Source of the DNA: Mycolicibacterium septicum DSM 44393
GTDB lineage: Bacteria > Actinomycetota > Actinomycetes > Mycobacteriales > Mycobacteriaceae
Length of the DNA: 64,000 nt
Direction: 5' to 3'
NCBI RefSeq assembly: GCF_000455325.1
Contig: NZ_HG322951.1
Coordinates: 255,411-319,410 of the forward strand
How positions within the stretch are numbered: position 1 is the first letter of the stretch; every line of letters starts with the position of its first letter. The notes under the pieces were generated by a model. The model was not told where the DNA came from. It worked only from the letters and a program-made list of their open reading frames with translations, and did not search any database. Shown piece after piece: positions 44,080 through 52,616 of this stretch. The position numbers were made by a program, and so were the translations under genes.

Positions 44080-44480
44080 CCTACCACGAAGACCGCCTGG
44101 ACATCGTCGACGTGCTGGTCCGCTACGCGACCGGTATCGACCGGCGGGACTGGCCGTTGTTCCGGACCGTGTTCACCGACGACTGCGTGCTGGACTACGG
44201 CGAGATCGGGCAGTGGAACGGGGTGGACGCGGTCACCGAGTTCATGGATCGATCCCACGCGATGGCCGGGCACACCATGCACCGGCTGAGCAACCACACC
44301 ATCGCCGTCGATGGCGATTCGGCAACGGCGCGGACCTACATCGACGGGCTGATCATGGCGCAGGACAACAACTCCGGCGTCAACGCCATCGGTTTCTACG
44401 ACGACGAGCTGGTGCGTACCGCCGACGGCTGGCGCATCGCACGGCGACAGTTCACCCCGGTCCGAGTCACAGCTGTCTAG
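44076..44480 (+). CDS. SnoaL-like/NTF2-fold protein
   Basis: 134 residues, NTF2 fold of the SnoaL_4 type: DVLVRYATGIDRRDWPLFRT, FTDDCVLDYG, MHRLSNHTIAVDGDSATART and the closing strand. These proteins act as dehydratases, isomerases or monooxygenases in aromatic, steroid and polyketide chemistry. The D..Y and H residues in the cavity could act as acid/base. ATG 44076 overlaps the alcohol dehydrogenase stop, and the SDR gene follows after 10 bases. Confidence 0.84.
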   Translation: MTYHEDRLDIVDVLVRYATGIDRRDWPLFRTVFTDDCVLDYGEIGQWNGVDAVTEFMDRSHAMAGHTMHRLSNHTIAVDGDSATARTYIDGLIMAQDNNSGVNAIGFYDDELVRTADGWRIARRQFTPVRVTAV

Positions 44481-44490
44481 GGAGACGTCA

Positions 44491-45306
44491 ATGGAATTCG
44501 CGGACAAGTACGGGCCGTGGGCACTCGTGGCCGGGGCCTCCGACGGGGTCGGCTCGGCGATGGCCGAAGAGCTGGCCCGGCGCGGCCTCAACGTGGCACT
44601 GCTGGCCCGGCGCCAGGCCGTCCTGGATGACGTCGCGGCAGGTATCGCGGCCCGCACCGGGGCGCGAACCCGCACGCTGGCAATCGATCTGGCCGCACCC
44701 GGGGCCGCCGACGCGGTGATCTCGGCGACCGCGGATCTGGACATCGGCTTCCTGGTGTACTGCGCGGGTGCCGATCCCAAGTTCGCACCGTTCTTGTCCG
44801 GGCCGCTCTCGGACGCCGAATCGCTGGTGCAGCGCAACTGCATGGTGCCGATGCAGCTGTGCCACCACTACGCACAGCCCATGGTGGATCGGGGCCGCGG
44901 CGGCATCATCATGTTCGGGTCGGGCGCCGGATTCGCCGGCGGCCCGAACATGGTGGCCTACGGTGCGAGCAAGGCGTTCGACATGGTGTTCGCCGAGGCG
45001 TTGTGGACCGAACTGCACGACAAAGGCGTCGATGTGCTGGGGCTGATCCTCGGCAAGACCGACACCCCCGCACTGCGCAGGCTCGAGCACGAACGAGGCC
45101 AGATCGAGTCCACAGACCTCGCCCCATCAGGGGCAGCCGCCGTCGACGATGTGGTGGCGGCCGCGTTCGCCAACCTCACCGACGGACCGACATGCCTGGT
45201 GGGCGCCGAAACCCAGGCCGCCGCACAACTGATGGCCGCGGTTCCACGCAACGACGCCGTGCGGTTCATCGCGCAGGCGGTCACCGCGGCGATGGGTCAG
45301 GGCTGA
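44491..45306 (+). CDS. Short-chain dehydrogenase/reductase
   Basis: 271 residues. Dinucleotide motif GASDGVGSA near residue 16, YCAGADPKF in place of NNAG, and active-site YGASK near residue 155, preceded by the Ser in MFGSGAG. NAD(P)-dependent oxidoreductase. It ends the IclR-associated operon (alcohol dehydrogenase, SnoaL-like, SDR), suggesting a short oxidative route on a cyclic or aromatic alcohol. The RBS is GGGAGA eight bases before ATG 44491. Confidence 0.86.
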   Translation: MEFADKYGPWALVAGASDGVGSAMAEELARRGLNVALLARRQAVLDDVAAGIAARTGARTRTLAIDLAAPGAADAVISATADLDIGFLVYCAGADPKFAPFLSGPLSDAESLVQRNCMVPMQLCHHYAQPMVDRGRGGIIMFGSGAGFAGGPNMVAYGASKAFDMVFAEALWTELHDKGVDVLGLILGKTDTPALRRLEHERGQIESTDLAPSGAAAVDDVVAAAFANLTDGPTCLVGAETQAAAQLMAAVPRNDAVRFIAQAVTAAMGQG

Positions 45307-45331
45307 CCGGCCCGCCGGTAGCGGACGCCGG

Positions 45332-46033
45332 TCACTCCAGCGGCAGCTGGGCGAATATCTCCCCTGTCGGTTGTTCGGAACCCGTGCCCGGTTCGACCGT
45401 GAACGCGAGGGTGTTCGCGGCGCCGAGGTCACGGACGACGTCGGTCGTCGACGGGCCGACGGCGGCAGCCCCCAATACGCCCGCCGACCGCGGCTTTCCG
45501 TCATCGAGTAACCACATCTGGTACACGGTGTCGGCTGCGGGTGGGTTGACCCTGCTCAAGAAGAGCACCGCGGTATCACGCTCGCGGGAGTAGACGACCG
45601 TAGCCGTACCGCCGGCCGGAACGACCGTGCTGACCGACCGTACGTCCGTGGCGTCGAGCACCTGCTCGGCCGCCGACGGCGGCGGTGACGGTGGCCGCAG
45701 GGCGACGCCTGCACCGAATCCCACACCGGCGATGACTACTGCTGCCGCGGCCGCGACTGCGGCTGTGCGCCAACGATTTCGACGCAGCACCGGCACCTCG
45801 ATGGCGGACAGGATCCGCTCCCGCAGAGCCGGGGGTGGCTCGACGGCGGTGAGATTGGACAACACGGCCATCATTTCCCGTATGGCGCGCAGCTCGTCGT
45901 TGAACGCTGCGGATACCTCGGCAGGCGCAGCGTCGACCCTGCGGTCGATTTCCATGCGCTCGCCGTCTGAGACGGCGTCCAGTGCATAGAGCGCCGCCAA
46001 CTCGAGCAGTTCGGATTCCGCCGGTCCGGTCAT
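45332..46033 (-). CDS. rskA: Anti-sigma-K factor RskA
   Basis: 233 residues. The N-terminal anti-sigma domain ([20 protein letters not shown]) lacks zinc ligands. One membrane segment, about residues 90-112, is [21 protein letters not shown]. The C-terminal RskA extracytoplasmic domain contains [20 protein letters not shown] and [20 protein letters not shown]. RskA binds SigK and releases it after regulated proteolysis. ATG 46033 overlaps the sigK stop (ATGA), the expected partner order. Confidence 0.9.
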   Translation of the reverse strand: MTGPAESELLELAALYALDAVSDGERMEIDRRVDAAPAEVSAAFNDELRAIREMMAVLSNLTAVEPPPALRERILSAIEVPVLRRNRWRTAAVAAAAAVVIAGVGFGAGVALRPPSPPPSAAEQVLDATDVRSVSTVVPAGGTATVVYSRERDTAVLFLSRVNPPAADTVYQMWLLDDGKPRSAGVLGAAAVGPSTTDVVRDLGAANTLAFTVEPGTGSEQPTGEIFAQLPLE

Positions 46034-46593
46034 GCCGTCCCCATACAGCGGCGGAGGTTCCGCAGCCCATTCCGAATTCGTGATTTCACCGTGGCGAGGT
46101 TGACGGCGATCCGCTCGGACACCTGCGGGTAGGTCAGGCCGCGGTAGTAGGCCAGCTCGATGCATCGCCGCTGAACATCGGACAGTCCGTCCAGGCAATC
46201 GACGACTTGGCGGTGTTCTTCGGACAACGTGGCCCGCTCGACCACGACGTCGACCGGCGGTTCGCCCGAGGTCGCCGCGTACCTGGAGTCACGGCGATGG
46301 GCGGCCTCCTCGGACCGGACCCGATCCACTGCACGTCGGTGCGCGAGTGTGACCAGCCATGCCATCGCCGATCCCATCGTGGGGTCGAACGACGCCGCGT
46401 TGCGCCAGACCTGCAGGTAGATCTCTTGCGTGGTTTCCTCGCTGTAACCCGGATCTCGGAGGATCTGGCTGACCAGCCCGAAAACCCTTGCGCGGGTACT
46501 GTCATAGAACATCGCGAATGCCGCGGCGTCTTGCCGGGCCACCCGCCTCAGCACGTTGTCCAGATCGCCGTCCGGCCGCCCTGGATCGGCCAT
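46030..46593 (-). CDS. sigK: RNA polymerase sigma factor SigK (ECF type)
   Basis: 187 residues with sigma region 2 ([33 protein letters not shown]) and region 4 ([39 protein letters not shown]). It is followed by rskA with ATGA overlap. In M. tuberculosis SigK directs mpt70/mpt83 expression and its own gene. Here it lies 43 bases downstream of a CmaA1-like gene on the same strand. Two SigK-like promoters stand upstream of that gene and of the divergent operon. The SigK name rather than a generic ECF rests on the RskA pairing. Confidence 0.88.
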   Translation of the reverse strand: MADPGRPDGDLDNVLRRVARQDAAAFAMFYDSTRARVFGLVSQILRDPGYSEETTQEIYLQVWRNAASFDPTMGSAMAWLVTLAHRRAVDRVRSEEAAHRRDSRYAATSGEPPVDVVVERATLSEEHRQVVDCLDGLSDVQRRCIELAYYRGLTYPQVSERIAVNLATVKSRIRNGLRNLRRCMGTA

Positions 46594-46636
46594 CAGATGC
46601 GCCGGTATCGGTCAGTGGGTAGTGGCATTCGATCGT

Positions 46637-47509
46637 TCACCGTGCTCCCGACTTCTCCAGGGTGAACTGGATGACGTCGACCTGGCGCTTGCGGAACAAG
46701 TTCGCGCAGCCGGTCAGGTACTTCATGTAGCGCTGGTAGACGTCCTCGGACTGGATATCCACGGCCTGCTGACGATTGGACTCCAGCGCTGCCGCCCAGA
46801 AGTCCAACGTTGTCGCATAGTGCCGTTGCAGTGACTGCTCGCGGGTCAACCCGAAGCCTTGTTCGGTTGCCCGCTGCTCCACCATGGGCGCAGAGGGCAG
46901 CTGTCCGCCGGGGAAGATCTCCGTCAGGATGAACTTGATGAAGCGGGCGAGTTCGAATGTGATCGGCACGCCCAACCGGCGGGCATCGTTCGGATGCAGC
47001 CCGCAGATCGTGTGAAGCAACATCACCCCGTCGGCCGGCAGCGCCTGGTAGGCCATTTGGAAGAACGCCGGATACCGCTGATGACCGAAGTGCTCGAACG
47101 CTCCGATCGAGACGATGCGATCGACCGGCTCGTCGAACTCCTCCCAACCTGCCAACATCACGCGCCTGCGTCGTGGGCTGTCCATCGCATCGAACGTCGC
47201 CTGCACGTGTGCGGCCTGATTTTTCGACAACGTCAACCCGACAACGTCGACGTCGTAGCGTTCGATCGCCCGCCGCATCGTGGCTCCCCAGCCACAGCCG
47301 ACGTCGAGCAACGTCATTCCGGGTTCGAGTCGAAGCTTGCCGAGGGCCAGGTCGATCTTGGCCAGCTGCGCTTCCTCCAACGTCATCTCGTCACGTTCGA
47401 AGTAGGCGCAGCTGTATGTCTGTGTCGGGTCCAGGAACAGGCGAAAGAAGTCGTCGGACAGGTCGTAGTGGGCCTGCACGTCCGCAAAGTGCGGCATCAA
47501 ACTGGGCAT
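46637..47509 (-). CDS. Mycolic acid cyclopropane synthase, CmaA1-like
   Basis: 290 residues. MPSLMPHFADVQAHYDLSDD, YSCAYFERDEMTLEEAQLAK, LLDVGCGWGATMRRA (SAM motif), GLTLSKNQAAHVQ, FEHFGHQRYPAFF and FIKFILTEIFPGGQLPS match mycobacterial CmaA1 almost phrase for phrase (287 residues). The family adds a cyclopropane or methyl branch across mycolate double bonds using SAM. ATG 47509 has GAAAGGTGG upstream; longer in-frame starts to 47560 are less likely. It is in one transcript with sigK-rskA, so SigK itself may be autoregulated through this gene's promoter. Confidence 0.88.
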   Translation of the reverse strand: MPSLMPHFADVQAHYDLSDDFFRLFLDPTQTYSCAYFERDEMTLEEAQLAKIDLALGKLRLEPGMTLLDVGCGWGATMRRAIERYDVDVVGLTLSKNQAAHVQATFDAMDSPRRRRVMLAGWEEFDEPVDRIVSIGAFEHFGHQRYPAFFQMAYQALPADGVMLLHTICGLHPNDARRLGVPITFELARFIKFILTEIFPGGQLPSAPMVEQRATEQGFGLTREQSLQRHYATTLDFWAAALESNRQQAVDIQSEDVYQRYMKYLTGCANLFRKRQVDVIQFTLEKSGAR

Positions 47510-47573
47510 TTGTCGAGTCCACCTTTCTGACAGGTGCGGGTGAACGCGCCGGTTCATCACGTCCGCTCAAGTA

Positions 47574-47600
47574 ATTCGGAGCCGACACCCTCGCGGATCA
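47574..47600 (-). promoter_or_regulatory. SigK-like promoter for the cmaA1-sigK-rskA operon
   Basis: On the minus strand TGATCC is separated by 15 bases from CCGAAT. The mycobacterial SigK promoter is known as a CCATCC-type -35 and CCGAAT -10. The -10 is exact and the -35 shares ATCC. It lies 65 bases before the gene's ATG. Confidence 0.6.
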
Positions 47601-47647
47601 CTCCGACTGTTGCCGAGGTTCCAGGAGGCGGATTTTCGCTTCAGGGC

Positions 47648-47674
47648 ACATCCGCCACGCCCGCCGCTCCGAAT
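47648..47674 (+). promoter_or_regulatory. SigK-like promoter for the divergent oxygenase operon
   Basis: ACATCC, then 15 bases, then CCGAAT (A). The -10 is exact and the -35 differs from CCATCC at two leading positions. The spacing equals that of the opposite-strand promoter at 47574-47600. The start codon at 47693 is 19 bases downstream, so the leader would be short. Confidence 0.65.
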
Positions 47675-47692
47675 ACCGATTGAGGGGCGGCG

Positions 47693-48649
47693 ATGGATGC
47701 CGTCCCCCAACGAGTGGGGGCAGTGATGGCATCTGTATGCCGCACGGGAGTGATTTCAAACCATGGCGTCGCGGACCAGTTCACCCCCGAGGAAGTGGCC
47801 CTGCGCCCAAGACATGTTCAGTTCGATTGGGAGACCGCGCCTTTGCACTGGATTCCGGCGGATCCTTACGGCTCGCATGTCGTGACGGCGCTCAATCTGT
47901 TTCTGCCGGTCGCCGAACGATGGTTCAGCAATTTGCTGTCCAGTGCTTTGGAGTACGTGCGCGACGAGCGCCTGCGGGAGGAGATCATCGGCTTCATCGG
48001 CCAGGAAACGGTGCACGCCAAGACTCATGACGACGTTCTTGTCGAGTATGTGCGGCGGCACGGGATCGATCCGGAGCCCTTTTGTCGCCAACTGGAGTGG
48101 GTCGCTGACCAGTTCGACCGGCGAATGCCCGAGGACACCGGACCGGGTCGGCGTAGAGCGCTGGCCTCGGGGACCCATGCGCTTTGCGCCGCAGAGCATT
48201 TCACCGGCGTATTGGGCCACTGGGCGCTCAACAACTCCTGGGACGACATGGACGTCGATCCGATGTTGTGCGACCTCTACCGGTGGCATGGCGCCGAGGA
48301 GGTGGAGCACCGCCATGTGTCCTACAACGTCGCCCGGTACTTCGGCATGGATTTCGTCGCGCAGACCATATCGGGTGTCCTGGTCAGCGTCGCGTTCTTC
48401 ACGCTGCTGCTGAGGGCCACGAAGTTCCTCGTCCACGAGGATCCGGCGCTACCGAATCCGGGGTACCTGCGCATCCTGTGGAAGCTGCGCGCCTCCGGCA
48501 AGCGCGGAACCATCCCGACTGCGGGCTTCATGATGCGCTCGGGGCTGCGGTTCCTCAGGCGTGACTACAACCCGGCCGACGAGGGCATCACCGCGCAAGC
48601 GGTGGCATATCTGGCCACTTCGCCGGCGGGACGCGCGGCCCATGCCTGA
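47693..48649 (+). CDS. Predicted metal-dependent (diiron-like) protein of the PF10118 type
   Basis: 318 residues; ATG 47726 (GGGGG upstream) is an alternative to 47693 (GAGGGG upstream). Conserved acid/His clusters are typical of a ferritin-like four-helix diiron protein: IGQETVHAKTHDD, CAAEHFTGVLGHW and WHGAEEVEHRHVSYN. A membrane-like helix, QTISGVLVSVAFFTLLL, lies near residue 230. The family is annotated as predicted metal-dependent hydrolase without proven activity. Here an overlapping [2Fe-2S] reductase gene follows, which fits a diiron oxygenase or desaturase better than a hydrolase. This reassignment is inference. Confidence 0.78.
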   Translation: MDAVPQRVGAVMASVCRTGVISNHGVADQFTPEEVALRPRHVQFDWETAPLHWIPADPYGSHVVTALNLFLPVAERWFSNLLSSALEYVRDERLREEIIGFIGQETVHAKTHDDVLVEYVRRHGIDPEPFCRQLEWVADQFDRRMPEDTGPGRRRALASGTHALCAAEHFTGVLGHWALNNSWDDMDVDPMLCDLYRWHGAEEVEHRHVSYNVARYFGMDFVAQTISGVLVSVAFFTLLLRATKFLVHEDPALPNPGYLRILWKLRASGKRGTIPTAGFMMRSGLRFLRRDYNPADEGITAQAVAYLATSPAGRAAHA

Positions 48650-49808
48650 GGCGGACGACGCTCGCGTGCGCCGCTTACCCCGGCCGGTACGGCGGCTGCT
48701 CAGACCGTATTCCGGTGAACCTCCGCCAGGGCTGTACCGAACTTCTCGCCCCGATGTCACCATCCGATTGGCGGGGGCAGCCGTGTCCCACTTCGTATCC
48801 GTGGTGACGCATCTGGGCGGGGATCGGGACCTTCCCGAGCTCGGCTACGGCATCAACCGCCGAGCCATGCTGGTCGTGGATCGACGCACTGTCGCGCGCG
48901 ACGACACCGTCGTCGAACTCGTGCTGGAGGCCCGCGACAGTACGCCGCTGCCTGGCTGGCACCCGGGCGCACACATAGACCTTCACCTGCCCTCCGGGCG
49001 CACACGCCAGTACTCCCTGTGCGGGGATCCCGCCCGCACCCGGGAGTATCGAATCGCCGTGCGCCGGATCCCCTGGGGCGGTGGCGGTTCGGTGGAAGTC
49101 CATGGGCTCGAGGTGGGCGAGACCGTCCGGATCAGCGATCCGCGCAACGGATTCATGATGCCCGTGCCCGGTTCGGCGTCGCGGGCCGAAAAGCTCCACT
49201 TCATTGCGGGCGGTATCGGCATCGCGGCGATCCTGCCGATGGTCCGGCTCGCCGAGCGCCTCGATGTGCCGTGGTCCTTGTCCTACATCGGCCGACAACG
49301 GGACAGTCTGCCGTTCCTGGATGAGCTGCCGGTCTGGGGCGACAAGGTACGGGTGTACACCAGTGCCGAACATGGTCGACCCGGCACCGCAGAACTGCTC
49401 GACGGGGTGGATGAGAAGACGGCGGTCTACGTCTGCGGTCCGCCGCCGATGCTGGCCGCGGTGCGCCGGACCCTGCCCGTCGGTTCGGGCATGGAATTGC
49501 ATGCTGAGCAGTTCGCACCGCCACCGGTTGTCGCCGGGACTCCGTTCGAGATCAGGCTGGCGCGCAGCGCCAGGAGTGTGTGGGTCGGCGCGCACCAGAG
49601 CGCCTTGGCTGCCTTGCGGGCTGTCGTGCCTGACATGGGCTTCTCGTGTCAACGGGGGTTCTGCGGAGCCTGCGTTCAGCGGGTGCTCACCGGCGATGTA
49701 GAGCACCGAGACGCCGTCCTGACCGATCGACAACGCCGGTCGGGGCAGATGCTCGTCTGCGTCTCCCGAGCCGGATCCGAATCCGGGCCGCTGGTCCTGG
49801 ACCTGTAG
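48642..49808 (+). CDS. FMN/FAD-[2Fe-2S] reductase of the phthalate dioxygenase reductase type
   Basis: 388 residues from ATG 48642, overlapping the previous gene by 8 bases. The flavin domain has GAHIDLHLPSGRTRQYSLCG, the NAD domain FIAGGIGIAAILPM and VYVCGPPPML. The C-terminal plant-type ferredoxin has the cysteine pattern CQRGFCGACVQRVL...VCVS. Such proteins pass electrons from NAD(P)H to oxygenase components. Immediate linkage to the putative diiron protein and an FAD oxygenase makes both likely recipients. The N-terminal extension of about 85 residues is unusual for the family. Confidence 0.88.
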   Translation: MPEADDARVRRLPRPVRRLLRPYSGEPPPGLYRTSRPDVTIRLAGAAVSHFVSVVTHLGGDRDLPELGYGINRRAMLVVDRRTVARDDTVVELVLEARDSTPLPGWHPGAHIDLHLPSGRTRQYSLCGDPARTREYRIAVRRIPWGGGGSVEVHGLEVGETVRISDPRNGFMMPVPGSASRAEKLHFIAGGIGIAAILPMVRLAERLDVPWSLSYIGRQRDSLPFLDELPVWGDKVRVYTSAEHGRPGTAELLDGVDEKTAVYVCGPPPMLAAVRRTLPVGSGMELHAEQFAPPPVVAGTPFEIRLARSARSVWVGAHQSALAALRAVVPDMGFSCQRGFCGACVQRVLTGDVEHRDAVLTDRQRRSGQMLVCVSRAGSESGPLVLDL

Positions 49809-49820
49809 GAGGACATTTTG

Positions 49821-51260
49821 GTGAACAAGAGTGCGGAGACGTTCCCGGCCCATCGCAACTCAGGTGCGACCCACGCCGTGGTCATCGGAGCCAGCATCGC
49901 GGGTCTGTGCGCGGCCGCTGTGCTGTCGAACCACTTCGACCGCGTCACCCTGTACGAACGCGACGCGCTGCCCGACGGGCCCGCCAACCGCAGTGCCATA
50001 CCGCAGGGCCAGCACGTTCATCTGCTGATGGCCCGCGGAGCGCAGGAACTGGAGGGAATCTTCCCCGGCCTGCTCGACGACATCGCCGGCGCAGGTGTTC
50101 CGGTGGTGCGCAACGAACCCGAATCCATCTACTTCGCGGCTGCCGGCCATGTCCTGGGTACCGGACAACGGTTGAACGACAGGTTCACCGCCTACGTGCC
50201 CAGCCGCGGACAACTCGAGTGGCAGATCCGTAAGCGCGTCACCGCCATGCCGTCGGTCGATGTGGTGCATCAAGGCGTCTCTCACCCGCAGTTCGACGAG
50301 GAGACCAACCGGGTCACCGGCATCACTCTCGACAACGGTGAACCAGTGCCCGCCGATCTCGTCGTCGACGCCTCCGGCCGCGGCAGTCGCCTTCCGGTGT
50401 GGTTGCGGGAGTGGGGATTCGAACCTCCGAGAGAGGACGCGGTACAGGTCGGGGTCACCTATGCGTCGCACCGGGTGCTGATTCGCAGCGGACTGCTTGC
50501 GGAGAAGATGGTGCTGGTCGGCGCGTCACGCGACCGGCCGTTGGGGATGGGGATGTTGTTCCACGAGGACGGCATCTGGACGGTGACGACGTTCGGGGTG
50601 GCCAAGACCGAACCCCCGCGCGACTTGGCCGGGATCTGCCGGCTGGCCGAAACCCTGGTGCCCGCGCATATCAGTTCAGCATTGAGAACGGGAGAACCGT
50701 TCGGAGACATGACGTTTCACCGATATCCGGCCAGCAGGTGGCGCCGCTACGACAAACTGTCAAGCCTTCCAAGCGGAATCGTGCCGTTCGGGGACGCTGT
50801 CGTCAGCCTCAATCCCACGTTCGGCCAGGGCGTCACCATGACGGCCATCCAAGCCGCCAATCTTCGCAAGGTGCTCGGCTCCGGAACCGGCGACCTCGCC
50901 GCGAACCTCGCGAAGGCCACGGCGCGCACCACGTATCCGGTCTGGCTGATGAACGCGGTAGCCGATCACGCCGAGCACGGCGCCCAGGGTGACCGGCCAT
51001 GGTGGTACCGGCCGATGTACGGATTGTTCGATCAGTTTCTCGCCGCCGCCGAGGCCGATCCGGTGCTGGCCGAGTGGTTCCTCCGGCGCACCAGCCTGCT
51101 CGACAGCCTCTACCTCGCTCCGTCGCCCCGCCTGATCGGGCGCGCCGTCCGGAGCAACCTCCGGTACTGGCTGGCCGAGCGCTTTCACGGCGCGGTTCAG
51201 CCCCCGGGCGGCCGGCGCCACGATGGGCGCGCCGATCAGGCGCGGTCCGGCGCCCAGTAG
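49821..51260 (+). CDS. FAD-dependent oxygenase (halogenase/lycopene cyclase-like fold)
   Basis: 479 residues from GTG 49821, with AGGAGG eight bases upstream. FAD motif AVVIGASIAGLCAAAVL, then VPSRGQLEWQIRKRV, LVVDASGRGSRLP (GD-like second motif) and GDAVVSLNPTFGQGVTMTAI for FAD ribityl binding. This is the class A flavoprotein monooxygenase layout, close to halogenase/geranylgeranyl reductase-type proteins. The Lys of Trp halogenases is not evident. It is the third gene of the SigK-like operon. The substrate could be a lipid, polyprenoid or carotenoid; unknown. Confidence 0.83.
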   Translation: MNKSAETFPAHRNSGATHAVVIGASIAGLCAAAVLSNHFDRVTLYERDALPDGPANRSAIPQGQHVHLLMARGAQELEGIFPGLLDDIAGAGVPVVRNEPESIYFAAAGHVLGTGQRLNDRFTAYVPSRGQLEWQIRKRVTAMPSVDVVHQGVSHPQFDEETNRVTGITLDNGEPVPADLVVDASGRGSRLPVWLREWGFEPPREDAVQVGVTYASHRVLIRSGLLAEKMVLVGASRDRPLGMGMLFHEDGIWTVTTFGVAKTEPPRDLAGICRLAETLVPAHISSALRTGEPFGDMTFHRYPASRWRRYDKLSSLPSGIVPFGDAVVSLNPTFGQGVTMTAIQAANLRKVLGSGTGDLAANLAKATARTTYPVWLMNAVADHAEHGAQGDRPWWYRPMYGLFDQFLAAAEADPVLAEWFLRRTSLLDSLYLAPSPRLIGRAVRSNLRYWLAERFHGAVQPPGGRRHDGRADQARSGAQ

Positions 51261-52144
51261 GCGAGCATCTCGGCGAAGGTCTCGAAGGCCGGCTTCGACA
51301 CCCCGTAGGCCGCCTCGAAGTGGATGCTCAGCGGGAAGCCGAGCTCGGCCACCCCGTCGATCACCCGCTTGTAGAGGTCGACCATCGCCGTGCGCTTGTC
51401 GGCCGGGTCGAGTTCGGCCAACCGGCTGACGAACTCCTGCTCGGCGGCCACGGCCTGATTGCCCGGGTCCTGGATGAGCCAGTTGATCAGACCGACCTTG
51501 GTCTCCATCTTCGGCACGAAACCGAAGGACAGCAGGATCTCGGGCCGGTGGTCGGTGGTCTCGGCGAACTCGGTCAGGTATTCGACGATGGCGTCGGAGT
51601 ACAGCAGCTGGGTCATGCCGTACGTGGCGCCCTGCTCGCACTTGAAGTTGAACCTGCCCTGCTCGCCGTCACGGGTCGGGATCAGGATGGCGCCACGGTT
51701 GGGCACCAGCTCCTCGTAGATCGACAGGGCATCGGTAGGGGCGACGCCCTCACCTTCGCCGTCCTTCATGGTGCGGGGCACGCCGACGAAGGCGATGCCG
51801 TCGAAACCGGCCCCGCTGAGGTCGGTCAGGCGCTTGCCCAGCGACTCCTGATCCAGGAACGAGGTGACCTGCGTGCACAGGCCGCGCAGGCCCGGCAGCT
51901 CGGGGCGCAGGATGTTCCAGTAGTCCAGGACATCCATCCGCGGCTTCATCTCGATCGGACGGTCGTCGTCCTCGTCGATCATCCCGGGGATCATGACGTG
52001 CTGTATCCGGCCTTCGATGCCGGTTTCGGCAGCCAGGGCGAGCACTTTCCGCGCCTCGTCGACGGGGTACTGCACGCCGCGTTCCAGGTTCGGCGGGACG
52101 AGTTCCAGCGCGATGGTGTTCAGGGGCACGAACTTGCTCCACAT
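51236..52144 (-). CDS. metF: Noncanonical methylenetetrahydrofolate reductase (Rv2172c type)
   Basis: 302 residues of a (beta/alpha)8 barrel; ALELVPPNLERGVQYPVDEA, HVMIPGMIDEDDDRPIEMKP, YSDAIVEYLTEFAE and LLSFGFVPKMETKVGLINWL are recognisable. Length and pattern agree with the mycobacterial Rv2172c enzyme, which reduces methylene-THF with NADH but lacks bound FAD. It supplies methyl-THF for methionine synthesis. The gene is single, convergent with the FAD-oxygenase gene (25-base overlap), and has a 193-base upstream region with several short inverted repeats and no recognised riboswitch. Confidence 0.83.
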   Translation of the reverse strand: MWSKFVPLNTIALELVPPNLERGVQYPVDEARKVLALAAETGIEGRIQHVMIPGMIDEDDDRPIEMKPRMDVLDYWNILRPELPGLRGLCTQVTSFLDQESLGKRLTDLSGAGFDGIAFVGVPRTMKDGEGEGVAPTDALSIYEELVPNRGAILIPTRDGEQGRFNFKCEQGATYGMTQLLYSDAIVEYLTEFAETTDHRPEILLSFGFVPKMETKVGLINWLIQDPGNQAVAAEQEFVSRLAELDPADKRTAMVDLYKRVIDGVAELGFPLSIHFEAAYGVSKPAFETFAEMLAYWAPDRA

Positions 52145-52337
52145 CTGACGACATACCTACCCGGCGGGCGGGCCACATTGCCCGTCACGGGCCGATGCCC
52201 GCACTCCACCGGAGACTCCACATTACGGAGGCCTGCTGGCAGCCACACAGGTACCTCTCACATCTCATTCCGCGGGCAGCGTGAGATGCGCCGCAAAACG
52301 GGATCGTGGCGCTCGACCCCGCGAGAATGGTCGGGAC

Positions 52338-52607
52338 ATGACCGTTTCACTGACGCAGACCGACGTGTACACGGCGCTCGGAATACCGCAGAGCGACTGG
52401 CCTCAGATGTCCCGCTGGGCAGGCGCCCAGTTGGATGCCCGCTCCCGCGACGCGCTCGACGCCTACATCGATGTCCTCATCGCCGACCGGTGCAGGCGCG
52501 TCGGCGACGATCTGCTGTCGCGGCTGATCCTGTACGGGTTGGGCGGCGTCGAGCTGGATGCCGACGAGCTCCGTGGCATCGTCGCGGCGTTGCTCGCACC
52601 GTGGTAA
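52338..52607 (+). CDS. Small ORF derived from a cytochrome P450 (internal fragment)
   Basis: 89 residues. GIPQSDWPQMSRWAGAQLDA and LIADRCRRVGDDLLSRLILY match the F-G/H region of bacterial P450s; VELDADELRGIVAALLA aligns with the start of helix I, then stops before the AG-x-E/D-T motif. There is no heme cysteine, ExxR or N-terminal domain, so it cannot be a P450 enzyme. It has a clean start (ATG 52338) and stop and sits 9 bases before the hydrolase gene. It may be a decayed gene or a reused fragment. A conservation test (dN/dS) would decide. Confidence 0.65.
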   Translation: MTVSLTQTDVYTALGIPQSDWPQMSRWAGAQLDARSRDALDAYIDVLIADRCRRVGDDLLSRLILYGLGGVELDADELRGIVAALLAPW

Positions 52608-52616
52608 ACCACCGGC

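Noticed and set aside
52145..52337. Possible B12 or SAM riboswitch before the MTHFR gene
   Set aside because: A B12-box-like GCCAGCAGGCC is present, but the conserved riboswitch core could not be found by eye; only short inverted repeats remain.
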